From Gillisia sp. UBA3175 (GTDB lineage Bacteria; Bacteroidota; Bacteroidia; Flavobacteriales; Flavobacteriaceae), in contig DEXV01000003.1 in NCBI GenBank assembly GCA_002364325.1, forward strand, positions 845,229 through 909,228: a DNA stretch of 64,000 nucleotides, written 5' to 3'. This document shows positions 43,074 to 52,339 of this stretch, piece after piece (position 1 is the stretch's first letter; the number at the start of each line of letters is the position of its first letter). Both the position numbers and the translations under genes were made by a program. Under the pieces are notes generated by a model. That model did not search any database, had not been told where the DNA came from, and saw nothing but the letters and a program-made list of their open reading frames with translations.

Positions 43074-44417
43074 ATGTTAAATATATCGCATAACCAATTA
43101 CATAAAAAAGTGTCTTTGGAATCATATTCCGCATATAATAGGGCTCACAAACAGAAACATTATAAATTTCTGAACAGATTTTTATTAGGACTTTTTATTT
43201 TTGGTATTATTCTATTGTTTTTGCCTTGGACCCAAACTGTTACTGGAAAAGGATATGTTACTACTCTTAAACCAAACCAAAGACCACAAACAATACAATC
43301 TCCTATTCCAGGTAGGATTGAAAAATGGTTCGTGAACGAAGGTGATTTTGTTAAAAAGGGAGATACTATTTTATTTATTTCTGAAATTAAAAATGAATAT
43401 CAAGATCCTTTATTGGTGGAGAGAACCAATGATCAGCGAGATGCTAAATCTAATGCCGTAGAATCTTATAAAAGAAAAGTTATAGCCCTAGAAAATCAGA
43501 CAGAAGCACTTAAAAATGAGAAAGAGCTTAAATTACAACAGGCCCAAAACAAAATTATTCAATCCGGGTTTAAGGTTGAAAGTGACAGTATAGACCTTGT
43601 TGCGGCTAGAACCAATTTGGAAATTGCAAAAACACAGTATAATCGGGCTATGGCACTAAAACAAGAAGGTCTAAAATCTGAAGTTGATGTTGAAGAAAAA
43701 AGATTGAAACTTCAGGAAACTGAAGCAAAACTAATGTCTCAGGAAAATAAATTGTCAACTTCTAAAAGTGAATTGATAAATAGTAAGCTGGATCTAAATA
43801 GAATCGCTTCGGAATATGCTGAAAAAATAAGTAAAGCCCAAAGCGAAAAATTTTCTGCAGCATCTGCTCAGTTCGATGGGGAAGCTCAAGTATCCAAATT
43901 AGCGAATCAATCTACTAATTACGATTTGAGAAATAACCTTTTATATATAACCGCACCACAAGATGGCTATATAAATAAAGCTATAATTTCAGGTATTGGC
44001 GAGACCTTTAAAGAAGGTGAGGAACTTTTAGGAATTATGCCAGCAGATTACGATCTGGCTATTGAAACCTTTGTAGACCCTATTGATTTACCTTTAATCC
44101 ATGTAGGTGAAAAAATCCGTGTTCAGTTCGATGGTTGGCCTGCAATTGTATTTAGTGGATGGCCAGATGCATCTTTGGGAACCTATGGAGGGAAAGTAGT
44201 TGCTGTAGAAAATTTTATTAGCAATAATAATAAATTCAGGATTTTAATAGCCCCAGATGCAGAGGCTGAACCTTGGCCAAAAAATGTGAGAGTAGGATCA
44301 GGAGCAAGGACAATTGCCTTGTTAAACGATGTTCCTATTTGGTATGAATTATGGAGAAAGTTAAATGGATTTCCCCCGAATTACTACACCCAGACTAAAA
44401 AAGTTCCCTCAAAGTAA
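43074..44417 (+). CDS. HlyD-family membrane fusion protein
   Basis: A 447-residue periplasmic adaptor. One membrane helix (about 36-54) precedes a split lipoyl domain (IQSPIPGRIEKWFVNEGDFV and ITAPQDGYINKAI), with a long coiled coil between (about 115-280). A beta-barrel domain follows (VRVQFDGWPAIVFS-like segment). It bridges the ABC exporter and TolC. The ATG lies two bases after the ABC stop. Confidence 0.93.
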   Translation: MLNISHNQLHKKVSLESYSAYNRAHKQKHYKFLNRFLLGLFIFGIILLFLPWTQTVTGKGYVTTLKPNQRPQTIQSPIPGRIEKWFVNEGDFVKKGDTILFISEIKNEYQDPLLVERTNDQRDAKSNAVESYKRKVIALENQTEALKNEKELKLQQAQNKIIQSGFKVESDSIDLVAARTNLEIAKTQYNRAMALKQEGLKSEVDVEEKRLKLQETEAKLMSQENKLSTSKSELINSKLDLNRIASEYAEKISKAQSEKFSAASAQFDGEAQVSKLANQSTNYDLRNNLLYITAPQDGYINKAIISGIGETFKEGEELLGIMPADYDLAIETFVDPIDLPLIHVGEKIRVQFDGWPAIVFSGWPDASLGTYGGKVVAVENFISNNNKFRILIAPDAEAEPWPKNVRVGSGARTIALLNDVPIWYELWRKLNGFPPNYYTQTKKVPSK

Positions 44418-44421
44418 AACT

Positions 44422-45831
44422 ATGTTCAAGCTAAATCAAGTTCCGTTTTTTCTTATTTTATTTTTTTTACTCGGACATACATCGGTATCACAAAATAAAA
44501 CTGAAGTATTAGCACCAGAAATAACATTTCAGGAATTTTTGGCACTTGTAAAACAGCATCATCCAATTATAAAACAAGCAAATTTAAAATTATCTCTAGC
44601 CGAGGCAAAACTCCTAAAGGCAAGAGGTGCCTTTGATCCAATAATCGAGGCTGATTTGAGTCAAAAAGATTTTGAAGGCACAAATTACTATGATAAACTT
44701 AGTACGGCTTTTAAGATACCAACATGGTTTGGAATTGAGCTTAAGGGGAGCTTTGAAGAAAATTCTGGCACCTATTTAAATCCCGAAAATAAAGTTCCCA
44801 TCGATGGACTATATGCAGCTGGTGTCTCACTTCCCTTAGCAAAGAATTTACTTACAAATGATAGAATGGCTACACTAAAAATGGCTAAATTTTTCATTAA
44901 ACAATCCCAAGCTGAAAGGATAATTACGATAAATACTATATTATATGAAGCTACAAAAGCCTACTTAGATTGGTTTCAGGCAGAAAATGAAAAGGAGATC
45001 TACAAAAATGCAATAGATAATGCTAATGAAAGATATAATGCTATAATAAAAACGATCAAATTAGGACAAGTAGCAGCAATAGATAGTGTGGAGGCTAAAA
45101 TCAATCTTCAAAGTAGGAAACTTGCATATGAAGCAGCAAAACTAACATTAGCAAAATCGAAACTATATGCGAGCAATTTTATTTGGATACAGGATATACC
45201 ACTAGAATTGGAGGCCAACGTGGTACCGGTTTTACCCCAATTTGAAGAATTTTATATGGATCTACCAGTAGTTTCACTGGAAAATATAGCCTTAGATAAG
45301 CATCCAAAGCTTGTTTATTACGATTATAAAATTGAATCGATGGCCGTAGATGTTTCTCTTAAAAAGAACAATCTATTACCCACCATCGATCTAGCTTATA
45401 ATTTTATAACATCAGGGAATAATCAATTTGATGCATTTAATACTCAGGATTATAAGGCTGGATTATATTTTAAATTGCCACTTTTCCTTCGTAAAGAAAG
45501 AGGAGACCTCAAAATATCTCAGGCCCAATTAAAGGATTCTCAATTTGAGAGGGATAATCAGGAAGTGATGTTAAAGAACAAAATTGAAGCAGTTAATTAC
45601 GAAATAAAATCATTATCGGTTCAGAAGGAGATAATAAGAAATATGGTTTCTAATTATAGCCTTTTACTAAAGGCCGAAGAGCGTATATTTTTTATTGGCG
45701 AAAGTTCTTTATTTCTTATTAATTCCAGAGAACAAAAATTAATAGAAGGACAGTTAAAGGAGATTGAATTAATTGTTAAAGAACTTGATGCTTTAGCAAG
45801 TCGCCGGAATATATTAGCTACTTATAATTAA
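44422..45831 (+). CDS. TolC-family outer membrane efflux protein
   Basis: About 469 residues from ATG 44422, with a signal peptide (LNQVPFFLILFFLLGHTSVS). The start at 44422 is preferred over an in-frame ATG at 44365, because only the former begins with a signal sequence and does not overlap the HlyD gene. Two long helical hairpin repeats (about 60-250 and 280-465) form the OEP fold, including KAYLDWFQAENEKEIY and NKIEAVNYEIKSL. It provides the outer-membrane channel for the ABC-HlyD pair. Confidence 0.93.
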   Translation: MFKLNQVPFFLILFFLLGHTSVSQNKTEVLAPEITFQEFLALVKQHHPIIKQANLKLSLAEAKLLKARGAFDPIIEADLSQKDFEGTNYYDKLSTAFKIPTWFGIELKGSFEENSGTYLNPENKVPIDGLYAAGVSLPLAKNLLTNDRMATLKMAKFFIKQSQAERIITINTILYEATKAYLDWFQAENEKEIYKNAIDNANERYNAIIKTIKLGQVAAIDSVEAKINLQSRKLAYEAAKLTLAKSKLYASNFIWIQDIPLELEANVVPVLPQFEEFYMDLPVVSLENIALDKHPKLVYYDYKIESMAVDVSLKKNNLLPTIDLAYNFITSGNNQFDAFNTQDYKAGLYFKLPLFLRKERGDLKISQAQLKDSQFERDNQEVMLKNKIEAVNYEIKSLSVQKEIIRNMVSNYSLLLKAEERIFFIGESSLFLINSREQKLIEGQLKEIELIVKELDALASRRNILATYN

Positions 45832-45840
45832 ATTTTGCTG

Positions 45841-46184
45841 TAATAATTTCGCGTAATTACGTTTTGAGCATAAGTAACAAAGACGAAAATCAAAGTCATC
45901 TCCGCTGGGCAAAATACTCAGACATCTTGAAAGATAAAATTTGTAACATAAATTTTACCTCTATAATCCTTAGCGGTAATTCCTTCTCCATTTTGATTTA
46001 TTAACTGAAAACATCCGATTTTATGATTACTGAAGGTTTCTGAAAAGTTAATACTCACTAGAGCAGGATAAAGATCACTGGGAGTAATAATGGGCGAATT
46101 TGTTGATGAAAAATAAAGACTCGTAAATATTCCAAGAATTATTATACAAGCTAACACTAATAGAGATCTTATAGATAATTTCAT
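45841..46184 (-). pseudogene. SCO1/SenC-family protein, truncated
   Basis: From ATG 46184: a membrane anchor (LLVLACIIILGIFTSLYF), then the thioredoxin-like start IGCFQLINQNGEGITAKDYR and GKIYVTNFIF. The frame then ends in a stop where the copper-binding CxxxC loop should be. Small indels restore a plausible TRCLSICPAEMT reading in other frames, so several lesions are present and the last 100 residues are gone. It lies 33 bp after the TPR gene, its likely operon partner. SCO1 proteins deliver copper to cytochrome oxidase. Confidence 0.75.
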
Positions 46185-46217
46185 TATTGGAGATTTATTA
46201 TGAATCCAAAATGTTTC

Positions 46218-47948
46218 TCAAAGTATTGAAGAATCAATTTTTAGGTCTGAATATTTCCAAGCTTCATCAAATTCTTGTTTTATTTTTTTAGCCTCCTCAG
46301 ATTTTCCCTGTGCCATTAAACATTGGTGTAATCCCATTAAGGACCAACCATTCTGCCTGTTAATAGTTAGGTCTTCATTATAGATGATCTCAGCTTCAGA
46401 AAACTGATTGTTTTTTAAAAATAACTTTCCCAAGGTTTGTCTAGCCGGTATATGCCAAGGAGAAGGCTCACTGTAAGTTAAAGCATCTTCATACAGTACG
46501 GCATTTTTTAAATGAGATATTGCCTGTTGCGTATTTCCTTGATAACTCTCTATTTCTCCTGCCAACACTTCTATTGCAACTTTTATAATTGCTGAAGAAG
46601 GATTGGTATAATTTGCGATTATTTCATTTAGTTCTGGGTCTTTAGCTAATTGATTCAAAGCATCTAATTCTTCTTCAGCTTCAGGTAAGTTATTTTTTCT
46701 TAAAAATGCAATTCCTCTCGCATAATGGTAGATGAGCTTTAAATGTTTGAAATTATCTCCCGGATAAGGAATAGTCAGAATTTCATTCCATTTTCCAAAA
46801 CGAACATAGGCTAATAGGGGAGTTGAAGCAAAATCTTGTAAAAATGGTAGTTTTTGTAATTCTCCAATTGGAACTTTTTCTGCAGTTTTTTTGGCTGCAT
46901 CAATAGCCGTTTTGCTATCTCCTAGCAAGCTGGATGCCGACCATAAAAAATGAATATTATGGGGATAATATCCCAAAGGATACATTCCTTGGGAAAAGCA
47001 CTGGGAAATATAATCTTCATCTGCCAAGATTGCCTTTTGATTTGCCTTTACTGCATCCATATACCTACCTACCCGAATATAAATATGAGATGGCATATGC
47101 ACAATATGTCCAGCTCCTGGCATTAAGTTACCTAATTTATCTGCGCTAGAAATAGCAAGTTCTGGTTTTGGCAATTCAACTAAATGAATATATAAATGAT
47201 GCGCTCCCGGATGATTTGGATTTAGTTTTATAGCTTTTTCTATAGCAATCTTAGCTTCAAGGGTATTAGGTGCAGGATTACCGGAATTATCCCAGTAATT
47301 CCAAGGCATCGTATTCATAACGGCATCTGCATAAAGCACAAGAATTTCGGGATCTTCCGGATATTTATCTTTCACACTTTTCATTGCATTCATATAGCCC
47401 AAATTCAATTCTGCCAAGTCCATTGTTAGATTCTCATCGTATCTCTTCGATAGTGCCTTAATTAAAGCTTTCTCTTTAGGAGTTGAATTTGCCATATTTT
47501 TCAAAGCTTTTTGTATTGCATTATAAGCTGCTTTTTTTCTTTCATCATCTGGAAACGGATCGTTGATGTTTGGTCCTAATACATAAGCTTGTCCCCAAAA
47601 AGCCATAGGTGCATCAGGATCTTTTCTTGCAGCTTCCATATAAGATCTGTGCGATTCTGCATGATTAAAAGCGTATGCCAATTTTAAGCCTTGATTAAAA
47701 AAGGTTTGAGCTTCCTTATTAGGGGTGCTTATTTTGAAATTATGGGTTCCGAGGTTTTCAAAAAGAGGAGCAATCTGTTTGGTGGTATCTACACCTTTCA
47801 ACATGAAATTAGCCGGAGTACATTTAACAAAGTTATAAGCTATCAAAGGAGAAACTTTTAATTCTGATTCTTTATTTTTTTTAAAGAATATAACTGCGAG
47901 AATCATCAGAATTAGGGTAACAAATACTAAAATCCATTTTGCTTTCAT
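46218..47948 (-). CDS. Membrane-anchored TPR-repeat protein
   Basis: A 576-residue protein with an N-terminal helix (residues 5-22) and a long periplasmic helical-repeat region. TPR-like pairs are seen near AQTFFNQGLKLAYAFNHAES (85-104), AKIAIEKAIKLNPNHPGAHH (around 232-251), and GNTQQAISHLKNAVLYEDAL (around 486). His- and Trp-rich patches (GAHHLYIHLVE, HIVHMPSHIYIRVG) are conserved in this family, which often accompanies SCO or cytochrome genes. Role unknown; next to a broken SCO1 gene. Confidence 0.82.
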   Translation of the reverse strand: MKAKWILVFVTLILMILAVIFFKKNKESELKVSPLIAYNFVKCTPANFMLKGVDTTKQIAPLFENLGTHNFKISTPNKEAQTFFNQGLKLAYAFNHAESHRSYMEAARKDPDAPMAFWGQAYVLGPNINDPFPDDERKKAAYNAIQKALKNMANSTPKEKALIKALSKRYDENLTMDLAELNLGYMNAMKSVKDKYPEDPEILVLYADAVMNTMPWNYWDNSGNPAPNTLEAKIAIEKAIKLNPNHPGAHHLYIHLVELPKPELAISSADKLGNLMPGAGHIVHMPSHIYIRVGRYMDAVKANQKAILADEDYISQCFSQGMYPLGYYPHNIHFLWSASSLLGDSKTAIDAAKKTAEKVPIGELQKLPFLQDFASTPLLAYVRFGKWNEILTIPYPGDNFKHLKLIYHYARGIAFLRKNNLPEAEEELDALNQLAKDPELNEIIANYTNPSSAIIKVAIEVLAGEIESYQGNTQQAISHLKNAVLYEDALTYSEPSPWHIPARQTLGKLFLKNNQFSEAEIIYNEDLTINRQNGWSLMGLHQCLMAQGKSEEAKKIKQEFDEAWKYSDLKIDSSIL

Positions 47949-48340
47949 GATTTAAATTTTAAGTTTCACAAAAAGTCTTGAAAATTTTATGGGGTGAATT
48001 AATGTGGAGCATGCGTAATTGATTTTAATAAATACTTTAAAATAGCACCTAGATAAACCCTACTAAAATTACTATTTAATACAAGGAAATCATAATTAAT
48101 TTTGAAAAAAGAACGTTCAAATATGATTTTATAATACCAATAATTATTAATAAATATCGATCTATTTATCTCATTATCAAATAATTTGATGGTTGTAGCG
48201 AAATGTAAATATTAAATGTAATAAGATATCTTCTCAAGAATCGATTTTTGTATTCACAAATGCCGTTGAAGATGTTTTTGCATTTTGGATTGTTGAATGC
48301 AGTGGAGATTGGTATTAATAAAGTGTTTATATAAAATAAA
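47949..48340. other. AT-rich intergenic region upstream of tRNA terminator
   Basis: About 390 bases between the TPR gene start and the tRNA terminator. No ORF above background and no repeat noticed; presumably holds the TPR promoter. Confidence 0.5.
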
Positions 48341-48368
48341 AAAGCCCTGAACTTTCGTTCAAGGCTTT
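48341..48368 (-). terminator. Intrinsic terminator of the tRNA pair
   Basis: A 12-bp stem with one mismatch (48341-48352 with 48357-48368), TTTC loop, T-run on the minus strand. Confidence 0.88.
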
Positions 48369-48372
48369 TACT

Positions 48373-48450
48373 TGGTCGGGGTGGCAGGATTCGAACCTGC
48401 GGCCTCCTGCTCCCAAAGCAGGCGCGATAACCGGGCTACGCTACACCCCG
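48373..48450 (-). tRNA. tRNA-Pro (anticodon TGG)
   Basis: Acceptor CGGGGTG/CACCCCG, anticodon arm CCTGCTTTGGGAGCAGG with TGG, T-arm with GGTTCGAATCC; A and CCA follow at 48376-48373, so the CCA appears encoded. It forms a pair with tRNA-Ser upstream. Confidence 0.95.
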
Positions 48451-48458
48451 AAAAATAG

Positions 48459-48543
48459 CGGAGAGTGTGAGATTCGAACTCACGCGACAATTGCTCGTCG
48501 ACAGTTTAGCAAACTGCTCCATTAACCACTCTGGCAACTCTCC
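48459..48543 (-). tRNA. tRNA-Ser (anticodon GCT)
   Basis: An 85-nt class II tRNA: acceptor GGAGAGT/ACTCTCC with discriminator G, anticodon arm with TTGCTAA loop (GCT), a long variable arm (GTCGACGAGCAATTGTCGC), and T-arm GAGTTCGAATCTC. Eight bases from tRNA-Pro. Confidence 0.95.
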
Positions 48544-48704
48544 GTTAAATTTTAAGAACTTATTGCAAGTATTTTTGCGGTTGCAAATCTAACTTTTACC
48601 TTCTAACTATCCAAACCTTTTCAGCCTTTTTTATCCTAAAAAAACGCAACTTTCTATTAAAAGCTTTCTGTTCAGAAAATTAACTTTTAAAATAATTTAA
48701 AAGT

Positions 48705-49943
48705 TTAGTTGGATGCTTCTTCTAATTCTATTAATCTGGATAAATTTTTAAGAATTCTGTCGTGTTTTTTGACAAATGGATTTGTAGTATCCCAAACATA
48801 TCCTGCAAGAACAGCGCATATTTGCGCTTTGATCTCATTATTTGGTTTATCATGTAAGATTATCTTCTGTAAATTTCCAGAATACCATTCCTTCACATAA
48901 CTGGAAAAAACATTAACCCCATTTCTAATATATTCTACATACTCCGTCTCCCAGTTCACAGAGATGCCATTTCGTTCTTTTAAAATGAGTTTTGCTGCTA
49001 ACAAACCGGAGGCTGTAGCAAAGGAAACGCCAGATGAAAATACTGGATCTAAAAACTCTGCGCTATTTCCGGTAAGTACAAATCCATCTCCATATAATTT
49101 AGTTACATTTCTGCTGATATTTTCGAACTTTATAGGGGTAAACAAATAGGTGTATTTGTTGAAGCGTTTGTCGTAAAATTCTAATTTCCGAAGCATTTCC
49201 TGCATAGCTACTTCAGTATTTTTAGAGAACTGATTAAACCATTCTGAGGGTGCTACAAATCCTAAGCTGGAGTTTCCATTGGAAAAAGGAAAATACCAAA
49301 ACCAAACCTGCCTCTCTAATACTTCAAAAGTGAGAAGTTCGCCTTCTTTTCCAAGTGGACGATCTGTTTCCTTAATATGAGTAAAGATTGAAGAATGTGA
49401 AGCTATTTGTGGCGGAGCCTCTAGCTCCAATTTTTTGGCTAAAACTCTTCCAAATCCGCTGGAATCAATAATAAAATCGGCAGTAATTTCTACTAGTTCC
49501 CCTTTAGAATTCCTTACTGTTGTTTTGGACTTACTTCCAATAAATTCAATATTTATTATTTCGGTATCAAACCAGATTTCTACACCTTTACGCTGAGCTT
49601 CTTGAGCAAGGCAATCATCAAAATCGGCTCTTGGTACTTGCCATGTCCAATCCCAACCTTCACCATATTTCTTGCTAAAATCGAATTCTCCAACACTTTT
49701 ATCTTTGATAAATCGAACGCCATATTTCTTCTGAAAGCCCGCTTTTTTAGACGCCTCAAGTAATCCAGCTTCCTCCAGATTATCCATACATTGTGGAATC
49801 AAGCTTTCGCCTATTTGAAATCTAGGAAAAATGGCTTTTTCTACAACCAAAACTTTTACTCCTTGATTATGAAGGTATGAGGCAGATACCATTCCCGCCG
49901 GACCAGCGCCTATTATAAGTATTTCTGAAATTTCCTTTTTCAT
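48705..49943 (-). CDS. FAD-dependent oxidoreductase, tryptophan-halogenase-like
   Basis: A 412-residue flavoprotein monooxygenase. GAGPAGMVSASYL (about 12-24) binds FAD, and the FPRFQIGESLIPQ segment (about 40-52) is typical of the PHBH/halogenase-like group; GDGFVLTGNSAEFLDPVFSSG near 290 closes the FAD site. The halogenase WxWxIP motif is replaced by WYFPFSNG-like sequence, so a halogenase activity is unlikely. Divergent from the tyrosine ammonia-lyase gene, it probably hydroxylates or desaturates the aryl head group of a flexirubin-type pigment, as in related clusters. Confidence 0.87.
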   Translation of the reverse strand: MKKEISEILIIGAGPAGMVSASYLHNQGVKVLVVEKAIFPRFQIGESLIPQCMDNLEEAGLLEASKKAGFQKKYGVRFIKDKSVGEFDFSKKYGEGWDWTWQVPRADFDDCLAQEAQRKGVEIWFDTEIINIEFIGSKSKTTVRNSKGELVEITADFIIDSSGFGRVLAKKLELEAPPQIASHSSIFTHIKETDRPLGKEGELLTFEVLERQVWFWYFPFSNGNSSLGFVAPSEWFNQFSKNTEVAMQEMLRKLEFYDKRFNKYTYLFTPIKFENISRNVTKLYGDGFVLTGNSAEFLDPVFSSGVSFATASGLLAAKLILKERNGISVNWETEYVEYIRNGVNVFSSYVKEWYSGNLQKIILHDKPNNEIKAQICAVLAGYVWDTTNPFVKKHDRILKNLSRLIELEEASN

Positions 49944-49970
49944 TCCATTTCATTTGCGTTGTAAATATAG

Positions 49971-49978
49971 TACATTTG
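49971..49978 (+). promoter_or_regulatory. Bacteroidota -7 promoter box (TACATTTG) of the pigment operon
   Basis: Perfect TAnnTTTG match 62 bases before the ammonia-lyase ATG, in the divergent spacer with the flavoprotein gene. A clear -33 TTTG at the right distance is not visible. Confidence 0.65.
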
Positions 49979-50040
49979 TTAAGAGAGTTAACAGGTCCTA
50001 GTGTGGATCACATTCTTTATTATCCCCGATTTTTAAGCCT

Positions 50041-51573
50041 ATGCTCCAAATTACAACCGATCTCGATTTTAATAACTTTTACGAAGTGCTTTTTGAAGGT
50101 TCAAAAATAACCTTAGACACTTCAGTAATCGAGAGAATGACCTCCAGCTTCAATTTTTTAGAAGAATTTTCCAAGGATAAGGTGATCTATGGAGTGAATA
50201 CAGGATTTGGGCCTATGGCTCAATATAAGATCAAGGATAAAGATAGGCAGCAATTACAATACAATTTAATTAGAAGTCATGCCTCTGGAATGGGAAAGCC
50301 CATGGAACCCTTGTATGTAAAATCTTTAATGCTTGCCAGACTAAATACCTTAGCTTTAGGAAAATCTGGAGTTCACACTTCTGTAGTGGAGACCATGAAA
50401 GAACTAATAAATAAGAATATTATACCTTTTATCTTTGAACATGGTGGAGTAGGAGCATCAGGAGATCTGGTTCAACTAGCACATCTTGCATTGGTCCTGA
50501 TCGGGGAAGGAGAAGTTTATTTTAAAGGTGAAAAAAGATTAACATCTGAAGTTTTTTTAGAAGAGAACATCACTCCAATAAAAGTAGAACAAAGGGAAGG
50601 TCTGGCTTTAATGAATGGAACATCAGCAATGACTGGTATTGGGATAGTAAATATTATTTATTCTAAAAGATTGCTGGATTGGTCTATTTTCTGTTCTGCT
50701 GCCATCAATGAAATTGTTCAGGCATATGATGATCATTTATCTTCAGAATTAAATAGTTCCAAGTTACATTTAGGACAACAGGCAGTGGCTTCAAAAATGC
50801 GAGATCATTTAAAAGATTCTTTGCTTACAAGAGATAGGAATGAACATTTATACAGCGGGAATAATCCCGAAAATGAATATTTCAAAGAAAAGGTTCAAGA
50901 ATATTATAGCTTGAGATGTGTACCTCAAATTTTAGGGCCTGTGTACGATACCATTGAGAATACACAGCGAATTTTAATTGAAGAGGTGAACTCTGCAAAC
51001 GATAATCCTATAATCGATATAAAAACCAAACAGGTGTATCATGGAGGAAATTTCCACGGCGATTATGTTGCCTTAGAAATGGATAAATTAAAGCTAGTGA
51101 TTACTAAAATGAGCATGTTGGCAGAAAGACAACTTAATTATTTGCTGAATGATAAACTGAATAATATTTTACCTCCATTTGTAAATATGGGAACCTTAGG
51201 ACTTAATTTTGGAATTCAAGGGGCACAGTTTAGCGCAGTTTCTACAACCGCAGAAAATCAAATGCTCTCCAATTCTATGTATGTACACAGTATTCCTAAT
51301 AATAACGATAATCAGGATATTGTAAGTATGGGCACAAATGCAGCTACCATTACCAAAACTGTTATAGAAAATGCCTTTGAAGTATTATCTGTAGAACTTA
51401 TTACCATTGTACAAGCATTAAGATATCTTAATTTTAAAGAACAGCTTTCTTCTGTAACCAAGGAAAAATTTGAGTTATTAAACAAACTTATTCCTGAGAT
51501 CAAGGAAGATCAACCGCTTTATAAAACTCAGCAAATCATTAAAGATTTTATAAAAACCAATAGCGCTTATTAA
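50041..51573 (+). CDS. Aromatic amino acid ammonia-lyase, probably tyrosine ammonia-lyase
   Basis: A 510-residue lyase of the HAL/PAL/TAL family. Catalytic Tyr50 lies in VIYGVNTGFG and the MIO prosthetic group forms from A139-S140-G141 (GGVGASGDLVQ). The selectivity stretch is NLIRSHASGMGKP, which resembles the flavobacterial tyrosine ammonia-lyase of the flexirubin pathway rather than histidase; this is recognised from memory, not aligned. It would turn tyrosine into 4-coumarate, the aryl starter for the polyene. First gene of the long plus-strand cluster, starting a fresh promoter. Confidence 0.9.
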   Translation: MLQITTDLDFNNFYEVLFEGSKITLDTSVIERMTSSFNFLEEFSKDKVIYGVNTGFGPMAQYKIKDKDRQQLQYNLIRSHASGMGKPMEPLYVKSLMLARLNTLALGKSGVHTSVVETMKELINKNIIPFIFEHGGVGASGDLVQLAHLALVLIGEGEVYFKGEKRLTSEVFLEENITPIKVEQREGLALMNGTSAMTGIGIVNIIYSKRLLDWSIFCSAAINEIVQAYDDHLSSELNSSKLHLGQQAVASKMRDHLKDSLLTRDRNEHLYSGNNPENEYFKEKVQEYYSLRCVPQILGPVYDTIENTQRILIEEVNSANDNPIIDIKTKQVYHGGNFHGDYVALEMDKLKLVITKMSMLAERQLNYLLNDKLNNILPPFVNMGTLGLNFGIQGAQFSAVSTTAENQMLSNSMYVHSIPNNNDNQDIVSMGTNAATITKTVIENAFEVLSVELITIVQALRYLNFKEQLSSVTKEKFELLNKLIPEIKEDQPLYKTQQIIKDFIKTNSAY

Positions 51574-51599
51574 AGTATTTAAAACCTGAACTTGCACTA

Positions 51600-52337
51600 A
51601 TGAAATTGAAATATGCTTTAGTAACCGGAGGCTCACGTGGAATTGGAAAGGCAATTGCTTTAAAACTAGCTGAAGACTTGGGATATAATATTCTTCTGAA
51701 TTATCAATCTAATGAACAAGCTGCACTGGATACCCAAGGTTTGGTCACCGCTAAAAATGTGAGATGTGAATTAGTGAAATTTGATGTTTCAAATTCTGAG
51801 GAAGTTTCAGTTGAAGTTGAAAAGTGGCAAGTAAATAATCCCGGGGCGCAAATTGAAGTTTTGGTGAATAATGCAGGAATTACCAAAGACGGCTTATTCC
51901 TTTGGATGAAGCCGGAAGATTGGCAGTCCGTAATTAATACCTCTTTAAATGGTTTTTATAATTGTACTCAAGCTGTTGTGAAAAACATGTTAACTCAACG
52001 GTACGGTAGAATAATTAATATAGTTTCCCTCTCTGGACTTAAAGGGAATCCCGGTCAGGTAAATTATTCTGCGGCAAAAGGTGCTGTGATTGCTGCTACT
52101 AAAGCTTTGGCTCAGGAAATTGGAAAGCGAAAAGTAACGGTTAATGCCGTTGCCCCTGGTTTCATACAATCTGATATGACTACAGATTTTGATGAAGCGG
52201 GTTTAAAAAAGATGATTCCCGTTGCTAGATTTGGAGAGGCAGAGGAAGTTGCAGATCTTGTTTCTTTTCTGGCTTCAAAAAAAGCGTCCTACATCACTGG
52301 GGAAGTAATAAATATTAATGGGGGATTGTATTCTTAG
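51600..52337 (+). CDS. 3-oxoacyl-ACP reductase (FabG-like)
   Basis: A 245-residue SDR with TGGSRGIG at 9-16, NNAGITKDG (FabG-type), the SxY(x3)K set in VSLSGLKGNPGQVNYSAAKG, and ending ITGEVININGGLYS, the FabG C-terminus. It reduces the beta-keto group of the growing polyene on ACP with NADPH. It lies 26 bp after the ammonia-lyase gene and is followed by an acyltransferase gene with a 2-bp gap. Confidence 0.93.
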   Translation: MKLKYALVTGGSRGIGKAIALKLAEDLGYNILLNYQSNEQAALDTQGLVTAKNVRCELVKFDVSNSEEVSVEVEKWQVNNPGAQIEVLVNNAGITKDGLFLWMKPEDWQSVINTSLNGFYNCTQAVVKNMLTQRYGRIINIVSLSGLKGNPGQVNYSAAKGAVIAATKALAQEIGKRKVTVNAVAPGFIQSDMTTDFDEAGLKKMIPVARFGEAEEVADLVSFLASKKASYITGEVININGGLYS

Positions 52338-52339
52338 CT

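Noticed and set aside
44365..44421. Upstream ATG of the TolC gene
   Set aside because: The 19 extra residues overlap the HlyD end and precede the natural signal peptide.
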